NCBI RefSeq assembly: GCF_001279525.1
Contig: NZ_LGDY01000093.1
Coordinates: 107,980 to 171,979, forward strand
Source: Nocardia sp. NRRL S-836
Lineage (GTDB): Bacteria > Actinomycetota > Actinomycetes > Mycobacteriales > Pseudonocardiaceae
Direction of reading: 5' to 3'
Length of the DNA: 64,000 nt
Positions 18,139-26,477 of the stretch are shown piece by piece. Both the position numbers and the translations under genes were made by a program. The notes below the pieces were generated by a model. That model saw only the letters and a list, made by a program, of their open reading frames with translations. It was not told where the DNA came from and ran no database searches. How positions within the stretch are numbered: position 1 is the stretch's first letter; each line of letters opens with the position of its first letter.

Positions 18139-18870
18139 GTGAGCGGTGAGCGACTGGCCAAGGTGCTGGCGCACCTCGCCGGGGACGCGGCCGCCCGCGG
18201 CGTCACGACCTCCAGCGAGGCGGCGTGCGAGGCGTGCGTGCCGCTGGTCGGGGTGAGCGGCGCTCAACTGACCCTGATGAACGGCATGGGCCGGGGCGAG
18301 AGCCGGTACTCCACGGACGGGATCGGCAGCCAGCTCGAGAACCTGCGGTTCACCCTGGGTGAGGGGCCGTGCGAGGACGCGGTCCGGTCCGGGGTGCCGG
18401 TGCTGGTGGCCGAGCTGGACTCGTGGGCGAGCCACCAGCGGTGGCCGCTGTTCTCGCCCGCCGCGGCCGCTGCCGGAGCGCAGGCGTTGTTCGCCTTCCC
18501 GCTGCGCAGCGGTGCGATCCGGCTCGGCGCGCTCGTGCTGCACCGGACGAGCCAGGGCCCGCTGAGCGCGGACCAGGTCTACGACGCACTCGTGCTCGCC
18601 GACATCACCATGTCGTTGCTGCTGGACGAGCTGACCCGCCCGCACCTGGGCTCCGAGCTCCCTCCCGTCGACGGGATGCCGCTCAGCCGCGCCGAGGTGC
18701 ACCAGGCCACCGGGATGCTGTCCGTCCAGATGGGGGTCAGCATGGACGAGGCACTGGTGCGGTTGCGTGCCCACGCGTTCGCTCACGACCGGTCGGTCAT
18801 CGAGGTGTCCCGCGACATCGTCGCCCGGCGTCTGCGGCTGAGCCAGGAGGGGTGGTCGGATCCGCGATGA
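18139..18870 (+). CDS. GAF-ANTAR antiterminator
   Basis: A 243-aa protein. The GAF domain (about 20-165) shows GAQLTLMNGMGR, LGEGPCEDAVRSGVPVLVAE and WPLFSPAAAAAGAQALFAFPL. The C-terminal ANTAR domain (about 180-235) shows VHQATGMLSVQMGVSMDEAL and RLRAHAFAHDRSVIEVSRDI. ANTAR proteins bind paired hairpin RNA loops and prevent termination. The start lies in a GTGAGCG triple repeat (18132-18152), so initiation could shift by a codon or two. Confidence 0.87.
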   Translation: MSGERLAKVLAHLAGDAAARGVTTSSEAACEACVPLVGVSGAQLTLMNGMGRGESRYSTDGIGSQLENLRFTLGEGPCEDAVRSGVPVLVAELDSWASHQRWPLFSPAAAAAGAQALFAFPLRSGAIRLGALVLHRTSQGPLSADQVYDALVLADITMSLLLDELTRPHLGSELPPVDGMPLSRAEVHQATGMLSVQMGVSMDEALVRLRAHAFAHDRSVIEVSRDIVARRLRLSQEGWSDPR

Positions 18871-18907
18871 CCACTCCGCCGGCGATCGAACAACAGAGGT
18901 GGCTCCC

Positions 18908-19648
18908 ATGACCATGGAGAATCTGGCGGAGACCTTCGTCGAGCTGGCCGACACCCTGGTGGCCGACTTCGACCCGGTCGAGTTCATGCACCTGCTCACG
19001 GACCGCTGCGTCACGACGCTGGAGGTGGACGCCGCCGGCATCCTGCTCGTCGACCACCACGGCGAGCTGCAGGTGGTCGGTGCCTCCAGCGACCGCGCCC
19101 GGCTGCTGGAGCTCTTCGAGCTGCAGCACCGGCAGGGCCCGTGCATGGAGTGCTACCTCACCAGTGTGCCGGTGACCGTCGCGAACTTCACCGAACCGCC
19201 GCAACGCTGGCCCGAGTTCTCCTCGGTGGCGCGGGAGGCCGGCTTCGGTGCCCTGCACGCGCTGCCGATGCGGTTGCGCGAGCAGACGGTCGGCGCGCTG
19301 AACCTGTTCACCGTCGCCGAGGGGGCGTTGACCGAACCCACTCTCAGGGTCGCGCAGGCCATGGCCGACGTCGCCACCATCGGGCTGCTCCAGGCACAGG
19401 TCATCAGCCACCGCGAGCTGCTCGCCGGGCAGCTGCAGAACGCGTTGCAGAGCAGGGTGCTCGTCGAACAGGCGAAGGGCGTGCTCGCCGAGCGGCTCCA
19501 GATCGGCATGAGCGGGGCGTTCGAGCGCCTGCGCCGGTACTCGCGGAGCCACGGCGAACACCTCAGCAGGGTGGCGGAGGGGGTCATCGCGGGCTCGATC
19601 GACATCACAGCGCTGGCAGCGATCCGGGAAGCGGAACCGGACGTGTAA
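18908..19648 (+). CDS. GAF-ANTAR antiterminator
   Basis: A 246-aa protein starting at ATG 18908 with GAGGTGG upstream. The GAF domain shows FVELADTLVADFDPVEFMHL, AAGILLVDHHGELQVVG and GPCMECYLTSVPV. The ANTAR domain at the end shows QSRVLVEQAKGVLAERLQIG and AFERLRRYSRSHGEHLSRVA. It is 37 bp after the preceding GAF-ANTAR gene. The same two-gene order recurs, fused, at 19791-21284, so the pair has been duplicated. Confidence 0.87.
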   Translation: MTMENLAETFVELADTLVADFDPVEFMHLLTDRCVTTLEVDAAGILLVDHHGELQVVGASSDRARLLELFELQHRQGPCMECYLTSVPVTVANFTEPPQRWPEFSSVAREAGFGALHALPMRLREQTVGALNLFTVAEGALTEPTLRVAQAMADVATIGLLQAQVISHRELLAGQLQNALQSRVLVEQAKGVLAERLQIGMSGAFERLRRYSRSHGEHLSRVAEGVIAGSIDITALAAIREAEPDV

Positions 19649-19790
19649 CCCACGCGCGTGCGGGCTGGTTGCGCTGATCGCGTGTGAAGGATTGACCGCG
19701 ACCTCGCCTCGGCTAGGCTGGTGGGTGAATCCGCCCAGACCCCGCGGTAGCTCTGGCCTCGTGAGGAGATGTCCTTGAGCACCGTGTGCG

Positions 19791-21284
19791 GTGGGTCGTG
19801 AACGCAACCCCGGCAGTGCTGGCCCGGCACCTCGGCGACGGTTCTGCCGTGTGCCCGGCGTGGTAGCGGGCGTGGACGGGCACGCGAGCGTGCGGGACGC
19901 CGTTCGCCACGTCTGCATCGCCTGCGGCGTCAGGACGGACGCGGTCGGCACGGCGATCTACCTCAGGGCGGGCGCGAACGCGGTGCGCTCGTTCGAGACC
20001 GCCGGTTTCTGCGGTGAGGAGGTCGCGGAGCTGCAGACGGCGCTCGCGGAGGGGCCGGCTCTCGCGGTGGCGCGGGACAACTGGCCGGTGCTCGTGCCGG
20101 ACCTCGCGGACTCCGCGAGCACGGCGCGCTGGCCGCGGTTCGCTCCCGCCGCGGTCGAAGCCGGGGTTGCGGCGGTGTTCGCGTTCCCGCTGTCGTCGGG
20201 CGAGCAGTCCCTCGGTGCGCTGGAGGTCTACCGCGACACGCCGGGCACCCTCCTGCCGGAGGAGATCCTCGACGTGGGAGAGCTGGCCGACGCGGTGGTG
20301 GGCCTGCTGCTGGACCAGCCGGCGCGGGTCGCGGACGAGGTGCCGGCCGATGAGCGGTACGGGGAACCGGTGCTGCTCGGGGGCTCGTTGCGCGAGGCGG
20401 CCGGTGTGGTGGCGAGGCGGCCGACCGCCGGCTACGGCAGGGCGTTCGGCCGGGTGCGCGCGATCCGGCCGGTGCCCCTCCCCGGTGTCCGGCGCCGTGG
20501 CCGGACACGGAACGACGGTCACCAACAACGACAGGTGAGGGGCGCGCAGGTGTCGGACCAACGAGTGGCACAGACCTTTGTCGAACTGGCCGACACGCTC
20601 GTGGAGCGGTTCGACAGCATCGAGTTCCTCCACGTGCTGGCTGAACGGTGCGTCGAGCTGCTCGCCGTGGAAGCGGCGGGCATCCTGCTGGCCGACGAAC
20701 GGGGCGCGCTCAGGCTGATGGCCGTCTCCAGCGAACTGGTGCGCCCGCTTGAGCACTTCCTGCTGCAGGGCGGAGAAGGTCCGTCCGAGGAGTGCTTCCG
20801 CTCCGGGCAGAGCGTGCGGGGCAACGACCTGCGTGCGGAACCGCAGCGGTGGCCCCGGTTCAGCGGCGCGGCGGCGGAGCTCGGGTTCGCCGCGGTCGAC
20901 GCGGTGCCGATGCGGCTGCGCGACGAGGTCATCGGCACGCTGAACCTGTTCCGCGCCTCGCCGGGACCGCTCCTGCCGGAGGCGGCGGCGCTGGCGCAGT
21001 CGTTCGCGAACGTCGCGACGATCAGCCTGCTGCAGGTGCGGGCGTCGCGGCAGAACCAGGTGCTCGCCGAGCAGCTGCAGGCCGCGCTCACGAGCCGGGT
21101 CGCGATCGAGCAGGCCAAGGGCGTGCTGACCGAACGCCTGCAGATCGACCTCGTGGACGCCTTCTCGCTCATGCGGAACTACGCCCGCAACACCAACCAG
21201 CTGCTGTCGGAGGTCGCTGACCAGGTCAACGCCCGCGCACCGCAGATCGACGGGATGACGAGGACCGGCCGGCCGCGCAGCTAG
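19791..21284 (+). CDS. Fused GAF-(partial ANTAR)-GAF-ANTAR protein
   Basis: One open frame of 497 codons. The first half (to about 20535) resembles the protein at 18139-18870: GAF block FPLSSGEQSLGALEVY, then a partial ANTAR helix REAAGVVARRPTAGYGRAF aligning gap-free to HQATGMLSVQMGVSMDEAL. After GRVRA the similarity ends in basic, low-information sequence. The second half, from GTG 20550 with GAGGGG upstream, resembles the protein at 18908-19648 (FVELADTLVERFDSIEFLHV; TSRVAIEQAKGVLTERLQID). It could be made as one fusion or as a separate 244-aa protein from 20550. The true first start may be downstream of 19791, near a GTG at about 19860. Confidence 0.75.
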   Translation: MGRERNPGSAGPAPRRRFCRVPGVVAGVDGHASVRDAVRHVCIACGVRTDAVGTAIYLRAGANAVRSFETAGFCGEEVAELQTALAEGPALAVARDNWPVLVPDLADSASTARWPRFAPAAVEAGVAAVFAFPLSSGEQSLGALEVYRDTPGTLLPEEILDVGELADAVVGLLLDQPARVADEVPADERYGEPVLLGGSLREAAGVVARRPTAGYGRAFGRVRAIRPVPLPGVRRRGRTRNDGHQQRQVRGAQVSDQRVAQTFVELADTLVERFDSIEFLHVLAERCVELLAVEAAGILLADERGALRLMAVSSELVRPLEHFLLQGGEGPSEECFRSGQSVRGNDLRAEPQRWPRFSGAAAELGFAAVDAVPMRLRDEVIGTLNLFRASPGPLLPEAAALAQSFANVATISLLQVRASRQNQVLAEQLQAALTSRVAIEQAKGVLTERLQIDLVDAFSLMRNYARNTNQLLSEVADQVNARAPQIDGMTRTGRPRS

Positions 21285-21439
21285 TCGCCGACGGCACTCC
21301 ACAGTGGACTCGGCGGCCGGCCGCCTGTCCGGGAGCCGGGTTCGGGCGTAGCGTCGGGGTCATCGACGAGTCGACGAGCGGGGAACAACCCGGCGCCGGT
21401 CCGCCCGAGGTCGCCGGGAGGATCAGGGCGGGCGCCGCC

Positions 21440-22048
21440 GTGATGGCGGGCGTTCTGGTGCTCGCCGCGGCCACGCTGGTCGTGACGTCCGGGATCGCGG
21501 ACGCGGGCGCGGCGCTGCTGGGTGTGCTGGGCTGGCTGGTCGCGCTGGCGGCGAGCCTGCCGGTGCTCGCGTCGGCGAGCAGGCTGCACGCGGCCGGGAA
21601 GCGGGACACCATCCTCGCCGTCGCGTCGGGAACCACCGACGAGGTGGTCCGGCTCGCGCTCGTGCTGGTCGTCGTCGACGGGACCGGATCGGCGCGCTGG
21701 GCGGGCCTGGGCTGGGCGCTGGCGGGGCTCGTGTTCGCCGTCGCCACGCAGCTGAGGCGCTTCAGCCGGCCCGTCGGGCGGCAGGCGGCCGAGCAGCTGC
21801 GGTCACACGGCGGGTACATCAGCACGCACCCGCTGCACGGCGGCTTGCGCGGCATCACCGCGACCTCGTTCCACCTCGGCGCGACCCTGCTCCTGGCCTC
21901 GGATCCGCGGTGGGTGTTCGCCACCGCCGCCGCGCACGTGGTCTTGAACGTGGCGTTCGCGCGGTGGGCCCGGCGACGGCCGGTGCCGGTCGAGGTGATG
22001 GGCGCCGGGGTGAGCGCGGCGCTCCTCGCGGCCGGGCTGCTGACCTGA
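21440..22048 (+). CDS. Hypothetical multi-pass membrane protein
   Basis: A 202-aa protein with about six hydrophobic segments (VMAGVLVLAAATLVVTSGIA, LLGVLGWLVALAASLPVLA, LALVLVVVDG, WALAGLVFAVATQL, TATSFHLGATLLLA, GAGVSAALLAAGLL). No catalytic motif is seen and the family is not recognised. It may be a stress-linked membrane protein given the CsbD neighbour, but this is a guess. Confidence 0.6.
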   Translation: MMAGVLVLAAATLVVTSGIADAGAALLGVLGWLVALAASLPVLASASRLHAAGKRDTILAVASGTTDEVVRLALVLVVVDGTGSARWAGLGWALAGLVFAVATQLRRFSRPVGRQAAEQLRSHGGYISTHPLHGGLRGITATSFHLGATLLLASDPRWVFATAAAHVVLNVAFARWARRRPVPVEVMGAGVSAALLAAGLLT

Positions 22049-22079
22049 GGACGGCAGAACTGACGACGGCAGAACGCCC

Positions 22080-22113
22080 GCAGGAGCGCACACCCTGGGG
22101 TGCGCGCTCCTGC
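22080..22113. terminator. Strong hairpin between convergent genes
   Basis: GCAGGAGCGCACACC (22080-22094) pairs with GGTGCGCGCTCCTGC (22099-22113), with 14 of 15 positions matching and a CTGG loop. It sits between the membrane protein gene and the convergent csbD-type gene and can serve both directions. Confidence 0.75.
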
Positions 22114-22128
22114 GACGGGCGAAGAGGG

Positions 22129-22305
22129 TCAGTCCTTCTTGAAGGCGTCCTTCACCTTCTCGGCCGACTCCTTGAGGTGACCCTTCGCCTGGTCGACCTT
22201 GCCTTCGGTCTCCAGACCCTGGTCGTCGGTGGCGCCGCCCAGGCCTTCCTTGACCTTGCCCTTGAGCTCGTCGCCCTTGGCGTCGATCTTGTCGTCGGTA
22301 CCCAT
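22129..22305 (-). CDS. CsbD family stress protein
   Basis: A 58-aa, very charged protein beginning MGTDDKIDAKGDELKGKVKE, then GGATDDQGLETEGKVDQAKG. This is the full CsbD domain length. ATG 22305 has GGAAGGA upstream. In Bacillus and actinomycetes csbD genes belong to the general stress regulon; the molecular role is unknown. The location beside the partner-switching cluster fits. Confidence 0.9.
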   Translation of the reverse strand: MGTDDKIDAKGDELKGKVKEGLGGATDDQGLETEGKVDQAKGHLKESAEKVKDAFKKD

Positions 22306-22520
22306 TGTGGTTCCGTCCTTCCCCCACACCTGAACCTCAGGTGCGACACGCACTGCGGATTCCCACTGCGGCGAAGCTCAATCCTCGAAGGTGCAGCGGG
22401 TTTGCCTGTTTGTGGTGTGCGACCAGGGGGAACTCACACCGCAGGCGGCCTGAACCCGCCGCCCACCGCCGATGGCCCCGGACCCCGGCGTCGGACACCG
22501 ACACCGGAGGCACGAACGCC

Positions 22521-23822
22521 GTGAACACCAGAGCGGGCAGACGGTTCCGCTCGACTCCTCCCGTGACCACGCCGGAAGAGACCAGCCCGGAAAAGAACAC
22601 GCCGGAAGAGCCGGTGACGCGGGAGCGGAACGGCGGCGGTGCCGCGTCCGCCGTTCCCGACGCGTTGCGCGTCGCCGCCGCGATCGGCTGGCGCTTGCTG
22701 GTCGTGGTCGCGGCGCTGTACGTGCTGGGTTCCGTCCTCGGCAGGCTCGCCGCACTGGTCGTGCCCCTCGCGATCGCGTTGCTGCTGGCGGCGTTGCTCA
22801 CCCCGGCCGTCGGTCAGCTGATGGCGCGGCGGGTGCCCAGGGGCCTGGCCACCGCGCTGGTGCTGGTCGCGGGGCTGGCCCTGCTCGGCGGGCTGGTCAC
22901 GTTCGTCGTGATCACCTTCGTCAACGGGGTGCCGGACCTCGCCGCGCAGCTGACCCGCAGCGTGGATGCCGTGTCCGGCTGGCTCGTCAACGGACCGTTG
23001 CACCTGAGCGAGAGCCAGCTGCGGGAGTTCGCGGACCGGATCGTGAAAACGTTGCAGGACAACCAGACCGTCATCACCACCGGCGCCCTCACCACCGCGG
23101 CGACGCTCGGTGAGATCCTCACCGAGGCACTGCTGGTGCTGTTCTCGCTCGCGTTCTTCCTCTACGACGGCCCGCGGATCTGGCAGTTCCTCGTGCGTGT
23201 GGTCCCGCAGGGCCCGCGCAGGCGGGTCGACGTCGCCGGCCGCCGCAGCCTCGCCGCGCTGGTCAGCTACGTCCGCGCCACCGGGGCGGTCGCCGTGGTC
23301 GACGCGCTGGGCATCGGCATCGGCCTCGCGGTCCTGCGAGTTCCCCTGGCGGTGCCGCTGGCCGCATTGGTGTTCATCTGCTCGTTCATCCCCATCTTCG
23401 GCGCGGTGGTGGCGGGAGCCGTGGCCGTCCTCGTCGCGCTCGTCGCGAACGGGCCCGTCACCGCGTTGATCGCCCTGATCATCGTCATCGCCGTGAACCA
23501 GCTGGAAAGCCATGTGCTGCAACCGTTCCTGCTGGGACGGGCGGTGAAGCTGCACCCGCTCGCGGTCGTGCTGGCCATCGCGTCCGGCCTGCTGGTCGCG
23601 GGCATCGCGGGCGCGCTGCTCGCCGTCCCGCTGCTGGCGGTGCTCAACTCGGCGGTCCGTTCCCTGCTCAGTGAGGCCGACGAGCACGTGCTGCCGGCCG
23701 ACGTGCACACCAGCGAACCGGAGGAGTCCGGGCCGGACGAACCGGGCCTCGACACCGAAGCCGACAAGCTGAACCCCACCACGGCTCCCCACAGCCGACC
23801 GACCCCCGGAGCAGGTGCATGA
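22521..23822 (+). CDS. AI-2E family transporter (PerM/UPF0118)
   Basis: A 433-aa membrane protein from GTG 22521 with GGAGG 10 nt upstream. A disordered Thr/Glu/Pro-rich N-tail (about 50 residues) is followed by eight hydrophobic segments with the family pattern: paired N-terminal helices, a long soluble loop (VNGVPDLAAQLTRSVDAVSG), then LVFICSFIPIFGAVVAGAVA and NQLESHVLQPFLLGRAVKLHPL. The last motif is diagnostic. Family members export small molecules or act as Na+/H+ antiporters; the substrate is unknown. The stop overlaps the desaturase ATG (ATGA), so the two are coupled. Confidence 0.9.
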   Translation: MNTRAGRRFRSTPPVTTPEETSPEKNTPEEPVTRERNGGGAASAVPDALRVAAAIGWRLLVVVAALYVLGSVLGRLAALVVPLAIALLLAALLTPAVGQLMARRVPRGLATALVLVAGLALLGGLVTFVVITFVNGVPDLAAQLTRSVDAVSGWLVNGPLHLSESQLREFADRIVKTLQDNQTVITTGALTTAATLGEILTEALLVLFSLAFFLYDGPRIWQFLVRVVPQGPRRRVDVAGRRSLAALVSYVRATGAVAVVDALGIGIGLAVLRVPLAVPLAALVFICSFIPIFGAVVAGAVAVLVALVANGPVTALIALIIVIAVNQLESHVLQPFLLGRAVKLHPLAVVLAIASGLLVAGIAGALLAVPLLAVLNSAVRSLLSEADEHVLPADVHTSEPEESGPDEPGLDTEADKLNPTTAPHSRPTPGAGA

Positions 23823-24853
23823 CCGTCACACGCGACGACTCGACCGACATGAAGAACGTCCCACGCGGCAGCGACTTCGCCCGCCTGACCAGAGAGCTGA
23901 AGGCCGCCGGCCTGCTGGAGCGCCGGCGCGGCTACTACCTGCTGCGGATGGCCGTCAACGCGGTGCTGCTCGCCGTGATCGCCGTGGCGTTCGTGGTGCT
24001 GGGCGACTCGTGGTGGCAGGTGGTCACGGCGGCCGTCCTGGCCGTGGCCTCGACGCAGCTGGCGTTCATCGGGCACGACGCCGGGCACCGGCAGATCTTC
24101 CGCAGCCACCGCAACAACGACGTCGTGGGGCACCTGCACGGCAGCCTCACCGGCATCAGCTACCAGTGGTGGGTCGCCAAGCACAACCGGCACCACGCCA
24201 ACCCCAACCACGAGGACCACGACCCCGACATCGAGATCCACGCCCTCGCGTTCAGTCGCGCCCAGGCCGCCGAGAAGCGCGGCGTGTACAGCTGGATCAC
24301 CAAGCACCAGGCGTTCCTGTTCTTCCCGCTGCTCACCGCGGAGGCGATCGTGCTGCGGCTGTCCGGCCTGGTCGCCCTGTGCCGCAGGGAACTGCGCACG
24401 CCGTGGCGGGAGGCGGCACTGCAGCTCCTGCCGCTGGCGGTGTACCTGACGGCGGTGTTCGTCGTGCTGTCGCCGCTGAAGGCGGTCGTGTTCATCGCGG
24501 TGCACCAGGGCCTGATGGGCGTCTACCTGGGGTGCTCGTTCGCCCCGAACCACAAGGGCATGCCGATCATCGGCGAGGGCGAGCGCCTGGACCACCTCCA
24601 CAAGCAGGTGCTGACCTCCCGCAACGTCACCGGCGGCCGGTGGGTCGACGCGCTGCTGGGCGGTCTCAACCACCAGATCGAGCACCACCTCTACCCGCAC
24701 ATGCCCCGCCCGAACCTGCGCCACGCGCAGCCCGTCGTCGAGGACTTCTGCCTGCGGCACGGCATTCCGTACAGCAAGACCACGTTGCGCGACTCCTACG
24801 CGCAGGTCCTGCACCACCTGCACGACGCCGGGGCACCGTTGCGGCAGAGCTGA
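23819..24853 (+). CDS. Membrane fatty acid (acyl-CoA/lipid) desaturase
   Basis: A 344-aa protein with the three His boxes of di-iron membrane desaturases: GHDAGHRQ near residue 84, HNRHHANPN near 122, and NHQIEHHLYPHMPR near 285. The HQIEHH form is typical of front-end or Delta-type acyl-lipid desaturases. Four or more hydrophobic segments lie between the boxes. Its product would change membrane fluidity, which fits coupling to a membrane transporter in a stress-related neighbourhood. Confidence 0.92.
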   Translation: MTVTRDDSTDMKNVPRGSDFARLTRELKAAGLLERRRGYYLLRMAVNAVLLAVIAVAFVVLGDSWWQVVTAAVLAVASTQLAFIGHDAGHRQIFRSHRNNDVVGHLHGSLTGISYQWWVAKHNRHHANPNHEDHDPDIEIHALAFSRAQAAEKRGVYSWITKHQAFLFFPLLTAEAIVLRLSGLVALCRRELRTPWREAALQLLPLAVYLTAVFVVLSPLKAVVFIAVHQGLMGVYLGCSFAPNHKGMPIIGEGERLDHLHKQVLTSRNVTGGRWVDALLGGLNHQIEHHLYPHMPRPNLRHAQPVVEDFCLRHGIPYSKTTLRDSYAQVLHHLHDAGAPLRQS

Positions 24854-24885
24854 CCGCGGGGCGCGAGGCCGGCCGCCGTTCGGTG

Positions 24886-25153
24886 TCAGTGGAGGAGCCG
24901 GTAGCGGGTGGGACCGACCCGTTCGAGGTCCGCGAACACGGTCGCGTGGTGATCCGGCGCGTTGACGCACATGCGCGAGACGACATGCGTGCGCACGGTG
25001 CCCAGGGCGTAGCGGCTGCCGGCGGTGCCGCGGTCGCTGACGTCGGCGGGGCGGAAGGCGGCGTCGATCGGGTCGGGTTTGCGTCCTGGCCGCCACGTCC
25101 TTGACCACGTCGTGGCGGCCGATGTCCTGGGCCGCCTGGGCCCGGCAGCTCAT
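24886..25153 (-). pseudogene. Frameshifted small gene, function unknown
   Basis: An ATG at 25153 with GGGGAGGGG upstream starts MSCRAQAAQDIGRHDVVKDV with good codon use. Around 25075-25095 coding quality moves to another frame (PDPIDAAFRPADVSDRGTAG, then VRTHVVSRMCVNAPDHHATV), ending at TGA 24886 after RYRLLH. Either frame alone is poor over the rest. Repairing one shift would give about 88 aa. The family is not recognised. A sequencing error at this point would explain it equally well. Confidence 0.5.
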
Positions 25154-25250
25154 ACCCCTCCCCCGCGGCCACGCCGGTGAACCGCGCTCGGCTTCCGAGT
25201 GGAACACCGGCCGTTGCGCGGCCGGAACACCGTTATCACCCCGCCCGCGC

Positions 25251-26477
25251 TCAGCTGTTCTGCGTCACCAGCACCCGCTTCGGCAGCACGGGCAACGCCC
25301 GAGGCTTCCCCACGGCCACCGCGACCAGCACCAACGTCACCAGCGCGAGCGCCGGATAGGCCCACCCGACCGCCGACAGCCACCCCGGCCGCGAGATGGT
25401 CCAGATCGTCGGCTGCCGCCGCAGCTGGAACGCGATGACGTCGTAGAACACCACCGGGCACCACGACACCAGCAACGTCACGCGTGCCCAGGTCACCAGG
25501 CGCCCGTGCACCAGCCAGATCAGCAGCGGCGCGACCCACACCCAGTGGTGGTCCCACGAGATCGGTGACAGCAGCAGCCCGAGGAACTGCACCGACAGCA
25601 CGCCGACCAGCGGCTCCCCCGCCCGCACCGCGGCCCGCAGCGCGAACAGCGCCACCACCACCGACAGCGCCGCGGCGACGAGCCACGGCCACGTCAGCTG
25701 CACGTCGTGGCCCAGGGAACGGGACAACGCCCCGCGCAGTGACTGGTTGTGCGCGGTCGCGATGGGACCCACCCGGCTCGGGTCGCCCATCAGCGTGAAC
25801 CAGTACCGCTCGGCCTGCTGGAAGTCGACCAGGAAGCCGAGGCCGACGGAGGCCAGGAACGCGGTCGCCGACCACGCCGCCGCGGACCAGCGGCGGGTGG
25901 CCAGGAGGTACAGGCCCGAGATGGCCGGGACGAGTTTCACGCCGGCGGTCAGGCCGATGCCGGCGCCGGCGACGTGCGAGCGCCGCGTCAGCAGGGCGGC
26001 GAGCGTGCACGCCGCCAGGAGCAGGTTGACCTGGCCGAACTCGAAGGTGTGGAAGACCGGCATCATCCACAGCAGCAGCGCGGTCCACAGGAACGCGCGC
26101 CGGGCCCAGACCGGTGTCCACGCCGGAGCGGTCGAGCGCAGCGTCACGCGCACCAGCCAGTACAGGCACAGCACGGACAGCGCGCGGAAGGTCCACTGGG
26201 CCGCGCCCCAGAACAGCCACGTCATCGGCAGGAACGCCAGCGCGCCGAACGGCGGGTAGGTGAACGGCAGCGGGAAGTCGGGTGGGGAGTGCGCGGACGT
26301 CACCTGGTAGAGGTCGCCGTCGAGGACGTGCGGGGCCAGCGACCAGTACACGTACAGGTCGATCGACTCGCTTCCGAAGCCGGTGACCATGGTCCAGGCG
26401 CGCAGGAGGACGGAGAGCGCCAGCAGCCACGGTGCGACGGCCAGCAGGGGCCGTTCAAACTTCGCGGGTGTGAGCAC
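25251..26477 (-). CDS. GT87 family membrane glycosyltransferase (DUF2029)
   Basis: A 408-aa protein with about ten hydrophobic helices. Family features: an Asp in the first loop (GSESIDLYVYW), the FPLPFTYPPFGAL motif, EFGQVNLLL, and the block NQSLRGALSRSLGH. These are shared with mycobacterial polyprenyl-phosphate-mannose alpha-mannosyltransferases acting on the outer face of the membrane. The sugar acceptor is unknown. It overlaps the upstream paralogue by 23 bp, and both are on the minus strand. Confidence 0.85.
   Translation of the reverse strand: MLTPAKFERPLLAVAPWLLALSVLLRAWTMVTGFGSESIDLYVYWSLAPHVLDGDLYQVTSAHSPPDFPLPFTYPPFGALAFLPMTWLFWGAAQWTFRALSVLCLYWLVRVTLRSTAPAWTPVWARRAFLWTALLLWMMPVFHTFEFGQVNLLLAACTLAALLTRRSHVAGAGIGLTAGVKLVPAISGLYLLATRRWSAAAWSATAFLASVGLGFLVDFQQAERYWFTLMGDPSRVGPIATAHNQSLRGALSRSLGHDVQLTWPWLVAAALSVVVALFALRAAVRAGEPLVGVLSVQFLGLLLSPISWDHHWVWVAPLLIWLVHGRLVTWARVTLLVSWCPVVFYDVIAFQLRRQPTIWTISRPGWLSAVGWAYPALALVTLVLVAVAVGKPRALPVLPKRVLVTQNS

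Noticed and set aside
18132..18152. Regulatory tandem repeat GTGAGCG x3
   Set aside because: It sits on the start codon and is simply a stuttered ribosome site/start region; no wider repeat is seen.
15531..18206. Very long open frame on the minus strand (about 890 codons)
   Set aside because: It is antisense to the GAF-PP2C and TPR genes, has no protein-like sequence (Arg/Pro/His-rich) and exists because stop codons are rare in such GC-rich DNA.
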